Below are positions 35,155-44,042 of a stretch of 64,000 nucleotides of DNA, piece after piece. A program made the translations under genes and the position numbers. The stretch spans positions 682,001-746,000 of the forward strand of contig OY760517.1 of the NCBI GenBank assembly GCA_963663615.1, written 5' to 3'. The first letter of the stretch is position 1; each line of letters begins with the position of its first letter. This stretch comes from G963663615 sp963663615 (GTDB lineage: Bacteria; Bacteroidota; Ignavibacteria; Ignavibacteriales; Melioribacteraceae). The notes below the pieces were generated by a model that did no database searches, was not told where the DNA came from, and was given only the letters and a program-made list of their open reading frames with translations.

Positions 35155-36138
35155 ATGAAGTTAATTAACAGATTGCTTGCTTTTATACTTATGGCGTTTT
35201 TGTTGTCGTCTTGTTCATGGATATTTAGTGGTGGACCCGAACTTGACGAAGATGAAGTAAAAGCTGCACAAAAAACAGGTTTGGAGCTCGATTACGTTAG
35301 AGAGCTTAAATCAAAACCAATTTATGAATTTACTCCAAACGAGGTTGATAAGTTTATTGGTTATATGCAAAACTATAAACCAGACCTTCGTGAAAGAATT
35401 GAGTATATAGCCAAGAAAAATGTTGGACAGCCATACAAGCTTGTTATGATGGGCGAGTTTCCTTTCGAGCTTTATGATCAGGATGATATATTTTGCATTG
35501 AGTATGGTAACTGTGTAATTTATTCCGAACATACTTATGCAATGGCTCTTACCGATAACTGGAAAACTTTTATGGCGATGTTGCAACGAATCCGCTATAA
35601 AAATGGTGAAATTGGTAACCTTACTCGTAATCATTATACTTCTGCCGACTGGGATGTAAATAACAGTTGGTTGTTCGAGGATATTACCAAAGAGCTTGTT
35701 GGTGACAAAGCTGCGAAAACAGTTATTAAAATTGACCGTAAAAAGTTCTTTGGTCGTAAAGGTATTGAGACTGATATTCCGGTGCAGAATTATGAGTTTG
35801 AATATATTCCGCATACTGAAGTTATGAATGCTGTAAAGAACCTTAAGACGGGTGACTTTGTTAATGTTGTACGCGGGCACTCAGCTGATGGTGTTTGGGT
35901 TGGTCATGTGGGTATGATTTGCGTTGACCCGGATGGTACTGTTAACTTTATGCATTCCACTCCGCCTGAAGCAAAAGTGCAGACAATTGAGTCGTACATG
36001 GAGCAGCAGCTTGCCCGTGAAGATGTTAATTTTTATGGATTCAAATTTCTTCGTTTGAGAGAAAATGCTTGGGAAAACCTTAGAAAAATTGATGGTCCCA
36101 GAGCACCAAAAGTAACGGTATATGGAACAAATAACTGA
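35155..36138 (+). CDS. DUF1460 lipoprotein, amidase-like peptidoglycan enzyme
   Basis: 327 residues. Lipobox LLSSC after MKLINRLLAFILMAF. The DUF1460 family is an NlpC/P60-related fold proposed to be N-acetylmuramyl-L-alanine amidases. The probable catalytic Cys is in EYGNCVIYSEHTYAMAL and the His in GVWVGHVGMICVDPDGTV. Other segments are IEYIAKKNVGQPYKL and RNHYTSADWDVNN. It lies 22 bases after the zinc amidase gene and overlaps the next gene by 17 bases, so two unrelated cell-wall hydrolases are made together. Confidence 0.88.
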   Translation: MKLINRLLAFILMAFLLSSCSWIFSGGPELDEDEVKAAQKTGLELDYVRELKSKPIYEFTPNEVDKFIGYMQNYKPDLRERIEYIAKKNVGQPYKLVMMGEFPFELYDQDDIFCIEYGNCVIYSEHTYAMALTDNWKTFMAMLQRIRYKNGEIGNLTRNHYTSADWDVNNSWLFEDITKELVGDKAAKTVIKIDRKKFFGRKGIETDIPVQNYEFEYIPHTEVMNAVKNLKTGDFVNVVRGHSADGVWVGHVGMICVDPDGTVNFMHSTPPEAKVQTIESYMEQQLAREDVNFYGFKFLRLRENAWENLRKIDGPRAPKVTVYGTNN

Positions 36139-36868
36139 CCTGATAATACTTTTTGCTATCGGCAATATTGCCGGTTTTATTAATGTTATGGCTGGCGGTG
36201 GATCAACTCTTACACTGCCGGTACTCATTTTTATGGGGTTGGACCCTGCTACTGCAAACGGAACTAACCGAATTGGCATTTTACTGCAAAATGCCACTGC
36301 AATAAAATCATTCAATGACCAAAATTTCTCTGATTTCAAACTTAGCTTTAAACTTGCTGTACTTACTTTGCCCGGTGGAATTATTGGTGCTTTATTTGCC
36401 GTACGCATCGAAGGCGATCTTTTTCGTATAATGCTGGGTATTGTGCTTATTTATATTGTAATTACAATGCTTATTCCTCGTAAGGAAATTAAGGAAGAAA
36501 ATGGCAATGGAAAGGTATCCTTCACTACCTATCTTGCTATGATTGGTATTGGCTTTTATGGTGGTTTTATTCAGGTTGGTGTGGGTTTTATTTTAATGTC
36601 GGCACTTCACTACCTAATGAAGCTTACACTTGTTCATGTAAATATGCACAAAGTATTTATTGTGTTTATTTATACAATACCTGCTCTTTCTGTCTTTATT
36701 TTCACCGGTAATGTTAACTGGACATACGGACTTGCACTTGCTGCTGGCACATCACTGGGTGCATGGTGGAGCGTAAAGGTTGCTGTTAAGGGTGGCGACA
36801 AAATTGTTAGGTATATACTTATTGTTGCTATTCTGATAATCTCCTCGAAATTACTTGGTGTGTATTAA
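36122..36868 (+). CDS. TauE/SafE-family membrane permease
   Basis: 248 residues, about seven to eight membrane segments. The N-terminal half has LFAIGNIAGFINVMAGGGSTLTLPVLIFMGLDPATANGTNR, the typical TauE/SafE repeat with GGGS and the Asn-Gly pair. A second repeat starts at IGIGFYGGFIQVGVGFILM. Members move sulfite, sulfoacetate or other small organic anions; the substrate here is not evident. It overlaps the DUF1460 gene by 17 bases and closes the operon. Confidence 0.9.
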   Translation: MEQITDLIILFAIGNIAGFINVMAGGGSTLTLPVLIFMGLDPATANGTNRIGILLQNATAIKSFNDQNFSDFKLSFKLAVLTLPGGIIGALFAVRIEGDLFRIMLGIVLIYIVITMLIPRKEIKEENGNGKVSFTTYLAMIGIGFYGGFIQVGVGFILMSALHYLMKLTLVHVNMHKVFIVFIYTIPALSVFIFTGNVNWTYGLALAAGTSLGAWWSVKVAVKGGDKIVRYILIVAILIISSKLLGVY

Positions 36869-36945
36869 AAGTTTTGCATACTTGAATTTTATTTCCATTT
36901 CGTTTTATATATTTCATTAGTGATTATTAAAAAGTTAGCGATTAT

Positions 36946-38574
36946 ATGAATACTATAAATTTTTCTGATATACCCGGTAACAGTAATCTGTTTCTTGATT
37001 ACCTTTACGAATTTGACAAAGTTGATGATATATATGGTATCAATTTTCGTGAAATTGAGAAATACCCAGCACTCTTTTCTAAAATAACATCCATTCCGCG
37101 TTATTTCAGGGATGAGCTTACAAGTATAATCTTTGACCAGTATGGTGATTATAAACCTTCGAAGCTTACCCGGATGCATATTGAGGAGCTTTCGGAGCAA
37201 AATACAATTGCTATAATTACCGGACAGCAGCTTGGCATTTTTGGTGGTCCCCTTTATACATTTTACAAAACCATAACTGCAATAAAACTGGCAAAACAGC
37301 TAAGCGAAATTTATGAGGATTTTAATTTTGTGCCACTGTTTTGGATGGAAGGGGATGATCATGATTTTAATGAAATAAAATCCTTTAATATTCTTGGGCA
37401 GGATAATTCTCTTAAAAATATTAGTTATGAAGATGGCAAAAGGGAAGACCTTAATCGCGGCAGTACCTCAAGAATAAAGTTTGGAAAAGGGGTAGATGAA
37501 GTATATAAGCAGCTTGAAGCAGAGTTACGCGATAATGATTTTAAGGAAGATGTACTTACCGTGTTACGTGATAGCTATCTTGAAGGAGATACATTCGAGG
37601 AATCGTTCAGACAATTGCTTTTTGAGTTTTTTGACGAAGAAGGACTTATAATATTTAATCCTTCCGACAAAAAAGTTAAAGAGTTACTTGCTCCTGTTTT
37701 CAGGAAAGAAATTATTGATTTCCGGCAGCATGTTGATGGTGTTATCGAAAGAAGTGCCGACCTTGAAGAGCGTTATCATGCTCAGGTAAAAGTTCGTCCG
37801 GTCAATCTATTTATAAATGAGAGTGATGGAAGATATGCCCTTGATCCGGATGAAGGTATTTTCAGGGTTAAGGGTAAACGCAAAACCTACAATCAGGATG
37901 AGCTTTTATACGAGCTTGAAAAAGACCCATCCAAATTTAGTCCTAATGTGCTGTTACGTCCAATTTGCCAGGATTTCCTTTTCCCGACCGGTGCCTATGT
38001 AGCAGGACCAGCAGAAATAAGCTACTTTGCACAAGTTATGCCCCTATACAACGAGTACGAAATTCCCGCACCCGTAATTTACCCGCGTGCAGCAGCTACA
38101 CTTCTTGAAAGAAATGTAATAAAGATACTTGATAAGTATGAATTGAGCGTACATGATATTATGCTCGATGAAAAAATACTTAATCACAGAATAGTTGGAA
38201 GTCTTTCGAAACACAATATTAACGAGTTGTTCTCCGGATCAAGAGAGCAAGTTGAAAAGCTGTTCGATGATATGACTGAAAAGTTGGTTGGTATTGATCC
38301 TAACCTCAAGAATGTAGTTGATAAAAATAGACAAAAAGTTTTGCAGGGATTTGAACAACTACATAACAAAGCTTTAGGTGCCGAAGAGCGGAGTCATGAA
38401 ACTGCATTGCGTCAGGTTGACAAGGTGCGTGCGGTGTTATTCCCCGATGGAGCACCACAGGAACGTAAGCTTAGTTTTGTTTATTTTGCCTACAAACATG
38501 GTCTTGATATTATGAAATATATATTTAACGAGCTTTCAATAAACAAGTTTGAACACCAGATAATTGAGCTGTAG
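36946..38574 (+). CDS. bshC: Bacillithiol synthase, cysteine-adding enzyme
   Basis: 542 residues, matching BshC, which joins cysteine to glucosaminyl-malate in the last step of bacillithiol synthesis. The Rossmann-like core has AIITGQQLGIFGGPLYTFYKTITAIKLA, FVPLFWMEGDDHDFNE, LRPICQDFLFPTGAYVAGPAEISYFAQ and PVIYPRAAATLLE. A long coiled-coil domain near the end (LDDMTEKLVGIDPNLKNVV, ALRQVDKV) is normal. bshA and bshB are not in the window. It is monocistronic by spacing. It suggests that the organism uses bacillithiol as a low-molecular-weight thiol. Confidence 0.95.
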   Translation: MNTINFSDIPGNSNLFLDYLYEFDKVDDIYGINFREIEKYPALFSKITSIPRYFRDELTSIIFDQYGDYKPSKLTRMHIEELSEQNTIAIITGQQLGIFGGPLYTFYKTITAIKLAKQLSEIYEDFNFVPLFWMEGDDHDFNEIKSFNILGQDNSLKNISYEDGKREDLNRGSTSRIKFGKGVDEVYKQLEAELRDNDFKEDVLTVLRDSYLEGDTFEESFRQLLFEFFDEEGLIIFNPSDKKVKELLAPVFRKEIIDFRQHVDGVIERSADLEERYHAQVKVRPVNLFINESDGRYALDPDEGIFRVKGKRKTYNQDELLYELEKDPSKFSPNVLLRPICQDFLFPTGAYVAGPAEISYFAQVMPLYNEYEIPAPVIYPRAAATLLERNVIKILDKYELSVHDIMLDEKILNHRIVGSLSKHNINELFSGSREQVEKLFDDMTEKLVGIDPNLKNVVDKNRQKVLQGFEQLHNKALGAEERSHETALRQVDKVRAVLFPDGAPQERKLSFVYFAYKHGLDIMKYIFNELSINKFEHQIIEL

Positions 38575-38590
38575 AAAATAGAAAGTCAAA

Positions 38591-38755
38591 ATGGAACTGG
38601 TTGTTAGCCGTATTTAGCGTTTTGATAACTTCAAAGAGGTTGCTGAAAAGTTAGAAAAGTATAATAACTTATCTGAATTGAATGAGCTTGAGGAACAAGG
38701 ATTTATTCAGAGATTTGAATATACTTTCGGGTTGGTTACATTCAAGTTGGTATAA
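38591..38755 (+). pseudogene. HI0074-type nucleotidyltransferase-partner relic
   Basis: From ATG 38591 the frame reads MELVVSRI, an amber codon, then RFDNFKEVAEKLEKYN and NELEEQGFIQRFEYTFGLV before an early stop. This is the start of the HI0074-like family (nucleotidyltransferase substrate-binding or HEPN-type partner), whose members read RWxxRFxNFxKAL...EEQGLIQRFEYTFELAWK. The amber codon sits where family members have Trp, one base from TGG. The remaining 80 residues are missing. No MNT nucleotidyltransferase gene is adjacent. Confidence 0.7.
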
Positions 38756-38865
38756 AGCTTCTGTAGATAAAGTGCAAAAAGCTTTCACTTGCCTAATTTA
38801 TTTTTTAATTATTAAAAATATTACTACTTTAATATGTAATGAATATCGGGTATAGTGGCGTACTT

Positions 38866-39681
38866 ATGAAAGCAAAAATTATTTTTGTGAGCATTTTAAT
38901 GCTAATGTTAATTGGTTGCGATGTTACTGAAACTAATTCAAATCTACTAATAATTAAAACCGACAACTCCATCTACTCCTCTATAACAAGAAATGAAATT
39001 GAATTGAGTGTTGAGAATAATCTTGATTATTCTCTTTTTTATATTTGTGCAGGGGATGTTTTTCTTGAGGAATATGAAGAGAGTAATTTGATAAATTCGT
39101 GGAAAGTACATGGGCTTTCAGAATGCCTCTCTCAAAATGAAATTAAGCCAAACGAAAAAAAAGTGTTTGATATTTTTTTAAGTGTTATTGATTATTTTGA
39201 TTATTCGATAAAACCTTTATTCAATAGTGATGTAAATTACAGATTAAGAATTGAACTGTACAGATATAATGAGGATAATCAGTTAGTTAGAGAAAACGGG
39301 TACTCTCCGGTATTTAAAATTAATGGAGAGAAAGGTGTGTTTCTTACAGTTGATAAGCAAAGGTATAATGTTGGAGAGTTAATAAAGGTAACTCTTGAAA
39401 AAAGATATGAAGTTACTTCTTCCGATGTGTATCTCTATCACTGTAACTATGAATCATACCCGGAAGTAATGCATAAAAAATATAACTACTGGGTTAACTA
39501 TTCAGCACATATTTGTTTGGATATTTATTTATCGGGTGTAATGGAGATGCCAAACAAAGTTTATGAAAATACTATTTCAATTGACGAACCGGGTACATAT
39601 AAGATATTTTGGCGATATGGATATAATGATGAAAAATATTTGGCTAACATTGCAACGTCAAATGAATTTACAGTAGAGTAG
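38866..39681 (+). CDS. Lipoprotein of unknown function, paralogue A
   Basis: 271 residues from ATG 38866; an ATG 27 bases upstream would put nine residues before a perfect signal (MKAKIIFVSILMLMLIGC). The Cys is followed by DVTETNSN. The rest is beta-rich: FNSDVNYRLRIELYRY, YNVGELIKVTLEKRYEVT, and a C-terminal IDEPGTYKIFWRYGY. It shares the GCD-TE start, the middle YNVGE-I motif and the IxEPGTYxxxW end with the lipoprotein at 44834-45658, so the two are paralogues. Probable outer-membrane surface protein with two immunoglobulin-like domains. Function unknown. Confidence 0.75.
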   Translation: MKAKIIFVSILMLMLIGCDVTETNSNLLIIKTDNSIYSSITRNEIELSVENNLDYSLFYICAGDVFLEEYEESNLINSWKVHGLSECLSQNEIKPNEKKVFDIFLSVIDYFDYSIKPLFNSDVNYRLRIELYRYNEDNQLVRENGYSPVFKINGEKGVFLTVDKQRYNVGELIKVTLEKRYEVTSSDVYLYHCNYESYPEVMHKKYNYWVNYSAHICLDIYLSGVMEMPNKVYENTISIDEPGTYKIFWRYGYNDEKYLANIATSNEFTVE

Positions 39682-39707
39682 GGTGCGATATATTTATAAA
39701 TCGCACC
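39682..39707. terminator. Bidirectional hairpin overlapping the trmH stop
   Basis: ggtgcgat / atcgcacc arms with a 10-base AT loop lie between two convergent genes. The right arm includes the last codons of trmH. Confidence 0.65.
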
Positions 39708-40284
39708 ATTCATCAATAATAGCTTCAACCTCGTCATCAGGCAATTCGCTCTTTTCATACATTCCTGCATTTGCACGCTGGCGGTAAGCTTCGTAAAGTG
39801 TAACTGCATTTGCTACCGATACGTTAAGACTTTGTATCATTCCGCTCATTGGAATATAGAAAGTTTCATCTGCCTGGGTTGCACACTCTTCTGAAACACC
39901 ACGATGTTCGTTGCCAAGTACAATTGCAACTTTTTCGGTAAAATCTATGTCGTATAAGCTTTTTGAATTTTCATCAAGCATACTGGCATATATCTTAAAA
40001 CCTTTCTTTCGCAAGGCTGAATAACATTCACCTGTCTCTTTGTATTTATCGTGGTTAACCCATTTATTAGCAGAAGAGGATGATACCTTGCTTATTTTGG
40101 GAAATTCCTCATAGTTATAGAGTAGCGAAACTTTAGGTACTCCAACGGCATCGCATGAGCGAAATATTGCACTAACATTGTGAGGGTCGTGAATATTTTC
40201 CAGCACAACATGCAATGAATGCTGACGAGCTTTTACCACTCGTTCAATTTTGGCTAATCTTTGTTCGGTTTTAAATTTTCTCAC
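39694..40284 (-). CDS. trmH: SpoU/TrmH-family RNA 2'-O-methyltransferase
   Basis: 196 residues. SPOUT knot signatures: VVLENIHDPHNVSAIFRSCDAVGV (motif 1 with Asn and Arg), KVAIVLGNEHRGVSEEC (motif 2) and IPMSGMIQSLNVSVANAVTLYEAYRQ (motif 3, forming the SAM knot). The length and motif 3 fit tRNA Gm18 methyltransferase. The start is GTG, overlapping the TGA of the HicB-like gene (GTGA). It is the last gene of the minus-strand operon. Confidence 0.93.
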   Translation of the reverse strand: MRKFKTEQRLAKIERVVKARQHSLHVVLENIHDPHNVSAIFRSCDAVGVPKVSLLYNYEEFPKISKVSSSSANKWVNHDKYKETGECYSALRKKGFKIYASMLDENSKSLYDIDFTEKVAIVLGNEHRGVSEECATQADETFYIPMSGMIQSLNVSVANAVTLYEAYRQRANAGMYEKSELPDDEVEAIIDEWCDL

Positions 40285-40508
40285 TTCTTATCGAATATTA
40301 GTTTGTAAACAATTGCCTTGCGGGTTTTTCTTGCCCGATCAACCAGTATTTCGATATCTTCGGGAATACCGGCATAAAAACGAACCATTTCAACAGTTTT
40401 TTCTATAGCCTCATCACTTGAATGTGCCCAGCACTCACAACCTTTAAGAGATGGAACCTCTGAGCTGTAACCATCCCCTGTATCTGTAATAATCATATCA
40501 ATAACCAT
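40281..40508 (-). CDS. HicB-like / UPF0150 small protein
   Basis: 75 residues. It matches the HicB/UPF0150 fold: ITDTGDGYSSEVPSLKGCECW, followed by SSDEAIEKTVEMVRFYAGI. An AAGGA site lies 7 bases before the ATG. HicB proteins are usually antitoxins to HicA, but no HicA-like gene is nearby. It overlaps deoC by 11 bases and trmH by 4, so it is fixed in a housekeeping operon. It may be a domesticated solitary regulator. No C-terminal DNA-binding domain is present. Confidence 0.8.
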   Translation of the reverse strand: MVIDMIITDTGDGYSSEVPSLKGCECWAHSSDEAIEKTVEMVRFYAGIPEDIEILVDRARKTRKAIVYKLIFDKK

Positions 40509-41295
40509 CTGAGGTTCCTTCTCCCGAAACTATTTTTATACCAGCCGAAGCACCAATTCTGGTAGCACCGTTTGTAATCATATTTAATGCATCTTCACGC
40601 GATCTTACACCACCTGATGCTTTCACACCGGTATTATCACCAACAACATAACGCATCAGTGCAATATCTTCTTTGGTAGCACCACCGGTACTAAAACCGG
40701 TACTGGTTTTAACAAAATCTGCACCGGCAGCTTTTGCAAGAATACAAGCCTTAACTTTTTCTTCATCGGTAAGCAGGCAAGTTTCTATAATTACCTTGGA
40801 GAGTGCATTTTTAGATTTTGCAGCAGATGCTACGGCTTTAATATCATTGTAAATGTATTCGTATTCGGCATCTTTTAGCTTGCCAACGTTAATTACCATA
40901 TCAACTTCGGTAGCACCAAGCTCAAGCATAAGCCCGGTTTCTGCTGCCTTTGTAGCAGTAGTGTTTTGTCCCAAAGGAAATCCGATTACGGTACATACCT
41001 TAACATTACTTCCCTTAAGCAATTCAACGCATTTTGCAACGTACCCCGGATTTACACATACTGAAATAAAACTGTATTCCCTCGCCTCGTTGCAAAGTTT
41101 GGTTATGTTAGCCAATGTAGCATCAGGTTTTAGGTAAGTATGGTCAATCATTGAAGCAAGCTCTTTGGAATCGGTTGCAGGGGTTACATCCGTATTACCA
41201 GGATTCCATTCATCTGAAAATTTATCAAAATACGATTTGATTTGTTTCTCTTCCAATACCTTCTTCAACAAGGTATCCATTTCATTTCGGTTCAT
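40498..41295 (-). CDS. deoC: Deoxyribose-phosphate aldolase
   Basis: 265 residues from ATG 41295; this start sits one base after the folD stop and 8 bases after a GAGG site, whereas the ATG 21 bases upstream lies inside folD. It cleaves deoxyribose 5-phosphate to glyceraldehyde 3-phosphate and acetaldehyde. The barrel strands include MIDHTYLKPDAT, CTVIGFPLG and EVDMVINVGKLKDAEYE. Schiff-base Lys is in DFVKTSTGFSTGGAT, and the phosphate site is VKASGGVRS. An N-terminal extension of about 45 residues is common in this family. Confidence 0.95.
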   Translation of the reverse strand: MNRNEMDTLLKKVLEEKQIKSYFDKFSDEWNPGNTDVTPATDSKELASMIDHTYLKPDATLANITKLCNEAREYSFISVCVNPGYVAKCVELLKGSNVKVCTVIGFPLGQNTTATKAAETGLMLELGATEVDMVINVGKLKDAEYEYIYNDIKAVASAAKSKNALSKVIIETCLLTDEEKVKACILAKAAGADFVKTSTGFSTGGATKEDIALMRYVVGDNTGVKASGGVRSREDALNMITNGATRIGASAGIKIVSGEGTSDGY

Positions 41296-41296
41296 T

Positions 41297-42184
41297 TTAT
41301 ACCTCAACGCCTTCAATTTTTGTATAGGCTTTTAATGTATTATATAGCAGCATTGTAATGGTCATAGGACCAACACCACCTGGCACCGGAGTAATATAAG
41401 AGGATTTAGGTGCAACATTTTCAAAATCAACATCACCAACAATTTTGTAACCTTTTTCTTTTGCAGGGTCGTCAACGCGGTTAATACCCACATCAATAAC
41501 CACAACACCATCCTTAACCATGTCGGCAGTAATCATTTCGGGTCTGCCAATAGCAGCAACAAGAATATCCGCCTGTTTGGTAAAGTATGAAAGGTCGGGA
41601 GCGGCACTGTGACAAACAGTAACAATAGAGTTTGCCCCTTCCTGTTTTTGAAGCATGATATTGGCAATAGGTTTACCAACAATATTACTTCTGCCAACAA
41701 CAACAACGTGCTTACCTTTTGTTTCGATTTTATAGCGTTTAAGCAGCTCCCATATACCAAAAGGTGTGCAAGAAAGGAATGTATCCTTTCCAATTACAAG
41801 GTTACCTGTGCTAACTGGATGAAAACCATCCACATCCTTGGCAGGGCTAATTGTTTCAATTACCTTGTCTTCGCTAATATGGGTAGGTAAGGGTAATTGC
41901 ACAAGAATACCATGTATATCGGGATTTTCATTATAGCTTTTAACAATATTTAGCAATTCCACTTCTGAAATATCGGCAGGAAGAGTTTCATTTTTTGAGA
42001 ACATACCAAGTTTGGTACATGCCTTGTTTTTCATCTTAACATAACTTTGCGAAGCAGGATTTTCGCCCACAATAATAGTTACAAGTCCGGGTACTTTTTT
42101 CCCTTCCTCTTTAAGTTTGTTAACACGGTCAGTAATTTCCTGACGAATATCTTTTGAAATCTTTTTGCCGTCTATTAAATCCAT
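41297..42184 (-). CDS. folD: Methylenetetrahydrofolate dehydrogenase / cyclohydrolase
   Basis: 295 residues. A bifunctional enzyme that interconverts 5,10-methylene- and 10-formyl-tetrahydrofolate. The catalytic Lys/Tyr pair lies in GENPASQSYVKMKNKACTKLG. Other segments are ILVQLPLPTHI, the NADP loop VVVVGRSNIVGKPIANIMLQ and PKSSYITPVPGGVGPMTITMLL. It follows the DNA methyltransferase gene with a 10-base gap and precedes deoC by one base. Confidence 0.97.
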   Translation of the reverse strand: MDLIDGKKISKDIRQEITDRVNKLKEEGKKVPGLVTIIVGENPASQSYVKMKNKACTKLGMFSKNETLPADISEVELLNIVKSYNENPDIHGILVQLPLPTHISEDKVIETISPAKDVDGFHPVSTGNLVIGKDTFLSCTPFGIWELLKRYKIETKGKHVVVVGRSNIVGKPIANIMLQKQEGANSIVTVCHSAAPDLSYFTKQADILVAAIGRPEMITADMVKDGVVVIDVGINRVDDPAKEKGYKIVGDVDFENVAPKSSYITPVPGGVGPMTITMLLYNTLKAYTKIEGVEV

Positions 42185-42194
42185 TCTATTCCTG

Positions 42195-43175
42195 TTAGTA
42201 ATTTAGTTTGTATTTTTTGTTTAGGTAGTTTTTCAACTTTCTGTTTTTCTTTATTTCTTCAATAAACGGATTTGAGTTTTGCCAACCCAAATTTCCGGAC
42301 TTTCTGAAGCGTTCAAGTCGCCTAATGCTAATTTCGCAATAAACGGGATTTATATCAATTGTAAAACATCTTCTATCGTTTTTTTCACAGGCTAACAGAG
42401 TAGTCCCTGCATGAGAAAAGAAATCAGTTACAAGATCGCCCTTGCTGCTGGAAACATTTACAATGCGTTCTATGGATTTTACAGGCTTTTGGGCATAGCA
42501 ACCATTTACATTTTCATCGCGGAGGTGAAACACCTGCTGGATATCAACCCACACATTACCTGCACGAATATTATCCGATTTGCTTCGTGCAAGGTTTTCG
42601 GTAACCTCACCATTTACTTCCTTGTAGTAGCCACGCAAAACTTTTGGAATTTCAGTATAAACACTTTCAATATTAAATAAAGGAGAGCCTTTTGAGTAAA
42701 ATAGAAGCTCCTGCCTTATTGACATCCAGTTTTTTTGTGTGCCGTAACCACGCTGGTTTCGCATAGTTATGTAGCTGCGGGAATCGAAACCAGTTTTCTG
42801 CATCATCAGCATAAAATTTGGTAAAGGCTCAAAATGATTTGTCTGATCAGCACCAAGCCAAACATACAAAGAGGCATCATCAGCAAAAACTTTATCGGTT
42901 AAATCAATCCAAACCTTGCACCACTCGGCATACTCATCAGCAGTCATATTCTGGAAAGCAATAAAATTGTAGGGAGGGTCATGAATTGCAAGCGTAGCCT
43001 TTTCCGCTCCAAAGAGAGAAGATACCGTTTGGGAATCGTCAGAGGAACCGCAAGCTACCTTATGTCCATTCTGGTCATCAATCCATGTATCACCCTTGCT
43101 CATTCGGCAAAAGGGGATCAGCAGGTGCTGCAATTCCTCGTCCTTGTCAATCCTCGGAAAGGGGTGTTTATCCAT
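42195..43175 (-). CDS. Orphan DNA methyltransferase, beta class (N4/N6)
   Basis: 326 residues. Catalytic motif IV is DPPYNF (66-71). The SAM motif I comes after it (DFFSHAGTTLLA, 251-262), followed by FTIDINPVYCEISIRRLERF, so the order IV then I is that of beta-class amino-methyltransferases. SHAG replaces the more common FxGxG or GSG. The sequence between is long enough to hold a target recognition domain. It is fixed in an operon with the phosphoesterase, folD and deoC and has no restriction enzyme next to it. Its ATG overlaps the phosphoesterase stop (TGATG). It may act in regulation or in epigenetic marking like CcrM or Dam. The target is unknown. Confidence 0.9.
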   Translation of the reverse strand: MDKHPFPRIDKDEELQHLLIPFCRMSKGDTWIDDQNGHKVACGSSDDSQTVSSLFGAEKATLAIHDPPYNFIAFQNMTADEYAEWCKVWIDLTDKVFADDASLYVWLGADQTNHFEPLPNFMLMMQKTGFDSRSYITMRNQRGYGTQKNWMSIRQELLFYSKGSPLFNIESVYTEIPKVLRGYYKEVNGEVTENLARSKSDNIRAGNVWVDIQQVFHLRDENVNGCYAQKPVKSIERIVNVSSSKGDLVTDFFSHAGTTLLACEKNDRRCFTIDINPVYCEISIRRLERFRKSGNLGWQNSNPFIEEIKKNRKLKNYLNKKYKLNY

Positions 43176-43978
43176 CAGCCTGGCACAGATTTATCAAATT
43201 CCGGTAGAAATATTCTTTCAATCTCAACAGCCTTGCCGTTATCAGGATTTACTTTTACGAACACACCAGCAAGATGCCGGTTGTCGGTAGCAGCCTGGTA
43301 CTTTTGAGGAGTCTGATATAAAAATCGGTTAATAGCCGCATCCGTCTTCATACCGATAACCGAATCATAAGGACCGGTCATACCAGAATCAGTTAGATAA
43401 GCTGTTCCATTTGGAAAAATTCTTTCATCTGAAGTTTGGGTATGTGTATGAGTACCAACCAATGCACTTACCTTGCCATCAAGATAGTGAGCCAGTGCAA
43501 TTTTTTCTGCAGTAGCTTCAGCATGAAAGTCCACAAATATTACTTTGGTTTCTTCCTGCAATCTTTTAACTGCATAATCGGCAGCACGGAAAGGACAGTC
43601 AATTGGGTTCATAAAAGCTCTTCCCTGCAGATTAAGAACACCAACTTTACCTTTTGGAGTTTCGGCAACAAAAAAACCGTTACCATACGTACCACGCGGG
43701 TAATTTAATGGTCTTAATGCACGGGGCTCATTTTTAATGTATTCCTGACTTGCATGTTTGTCCCAGGTGTGGTTACCACCGGTAATAACCTTTGTATTAA
43801 GGTTAAACAAAATACTGGCTTCCTTTGAGGTTAATCCTTTACCATCAGCAGCGTTTTCGCCATTAACAATAATTATATCAGCCCTGTACTTTTTTTCAAG
43901 ACTTGGCAGGTAGGTCTGAACCATATCAAGACCCGGTTTACCAACAACATCCCCAATAAATAATATATTTATATGCAT
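43175..43978 (-). CDS. YmdB-like metallophosphoesterase
   Basis: 267 residues, TIGR00282-type. Metal-binding signatures: ILFIGDVVGKPGLDMV, IVNGENAADGKGLT, ITGGNHTWDKHA, IFVDFHAEATAEKIALAHYLDGKVSALVGTHTHTQTSDERIFPNGTAYLTDSGM (metal site and catalytic His). B. subtilis YmdB hydrolyses 2',3'-cAMP and affects biofilm and motility; the target here is unknown. It is the first gene of the minus-strand operon. Confidence 0.95.
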   Translation of the reverse strand: MHINILFIGDVVGKPGLDMVQTYLPSLEKKYRADIIIVNGENAADGKGLTSKEASILFNLNTKVITGGNHTWDKHASQEYIKNEPRALRPLNYPRGTYGNGFFVAETPKGKVGVLNLQGRAFMNPIDCPFRAADYAVKRLQEETKVIFVDFHAEATAEKIALAHYLDGKVSALVGTHTHTQTSDERIFPNGTAYLTDSGMTGPYDSVIGMKTDAAINRFLYQTPQKYQAATDNRHLAGVFVKVNPDNGKAVEIERIFLPEFDKSVPG

Positions 43979-44042
43979 TATTCTCCAATAAAATTAAACA
44001 GCAAATATATTGAAAAATAGGGAGATATGAAACCAGGTAAAA

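Noticed and set aside
35311..35880. 189-residue minus-strand frame opposite the DUF1460 gene
   Set aside because: Antisense shadow of a well-supported lipoprotein gene.
40281..40508. HicAB toxin-antitoxin system
   Set aside because: No HicA-like frame lies next to the HicB-like gene on either strand.
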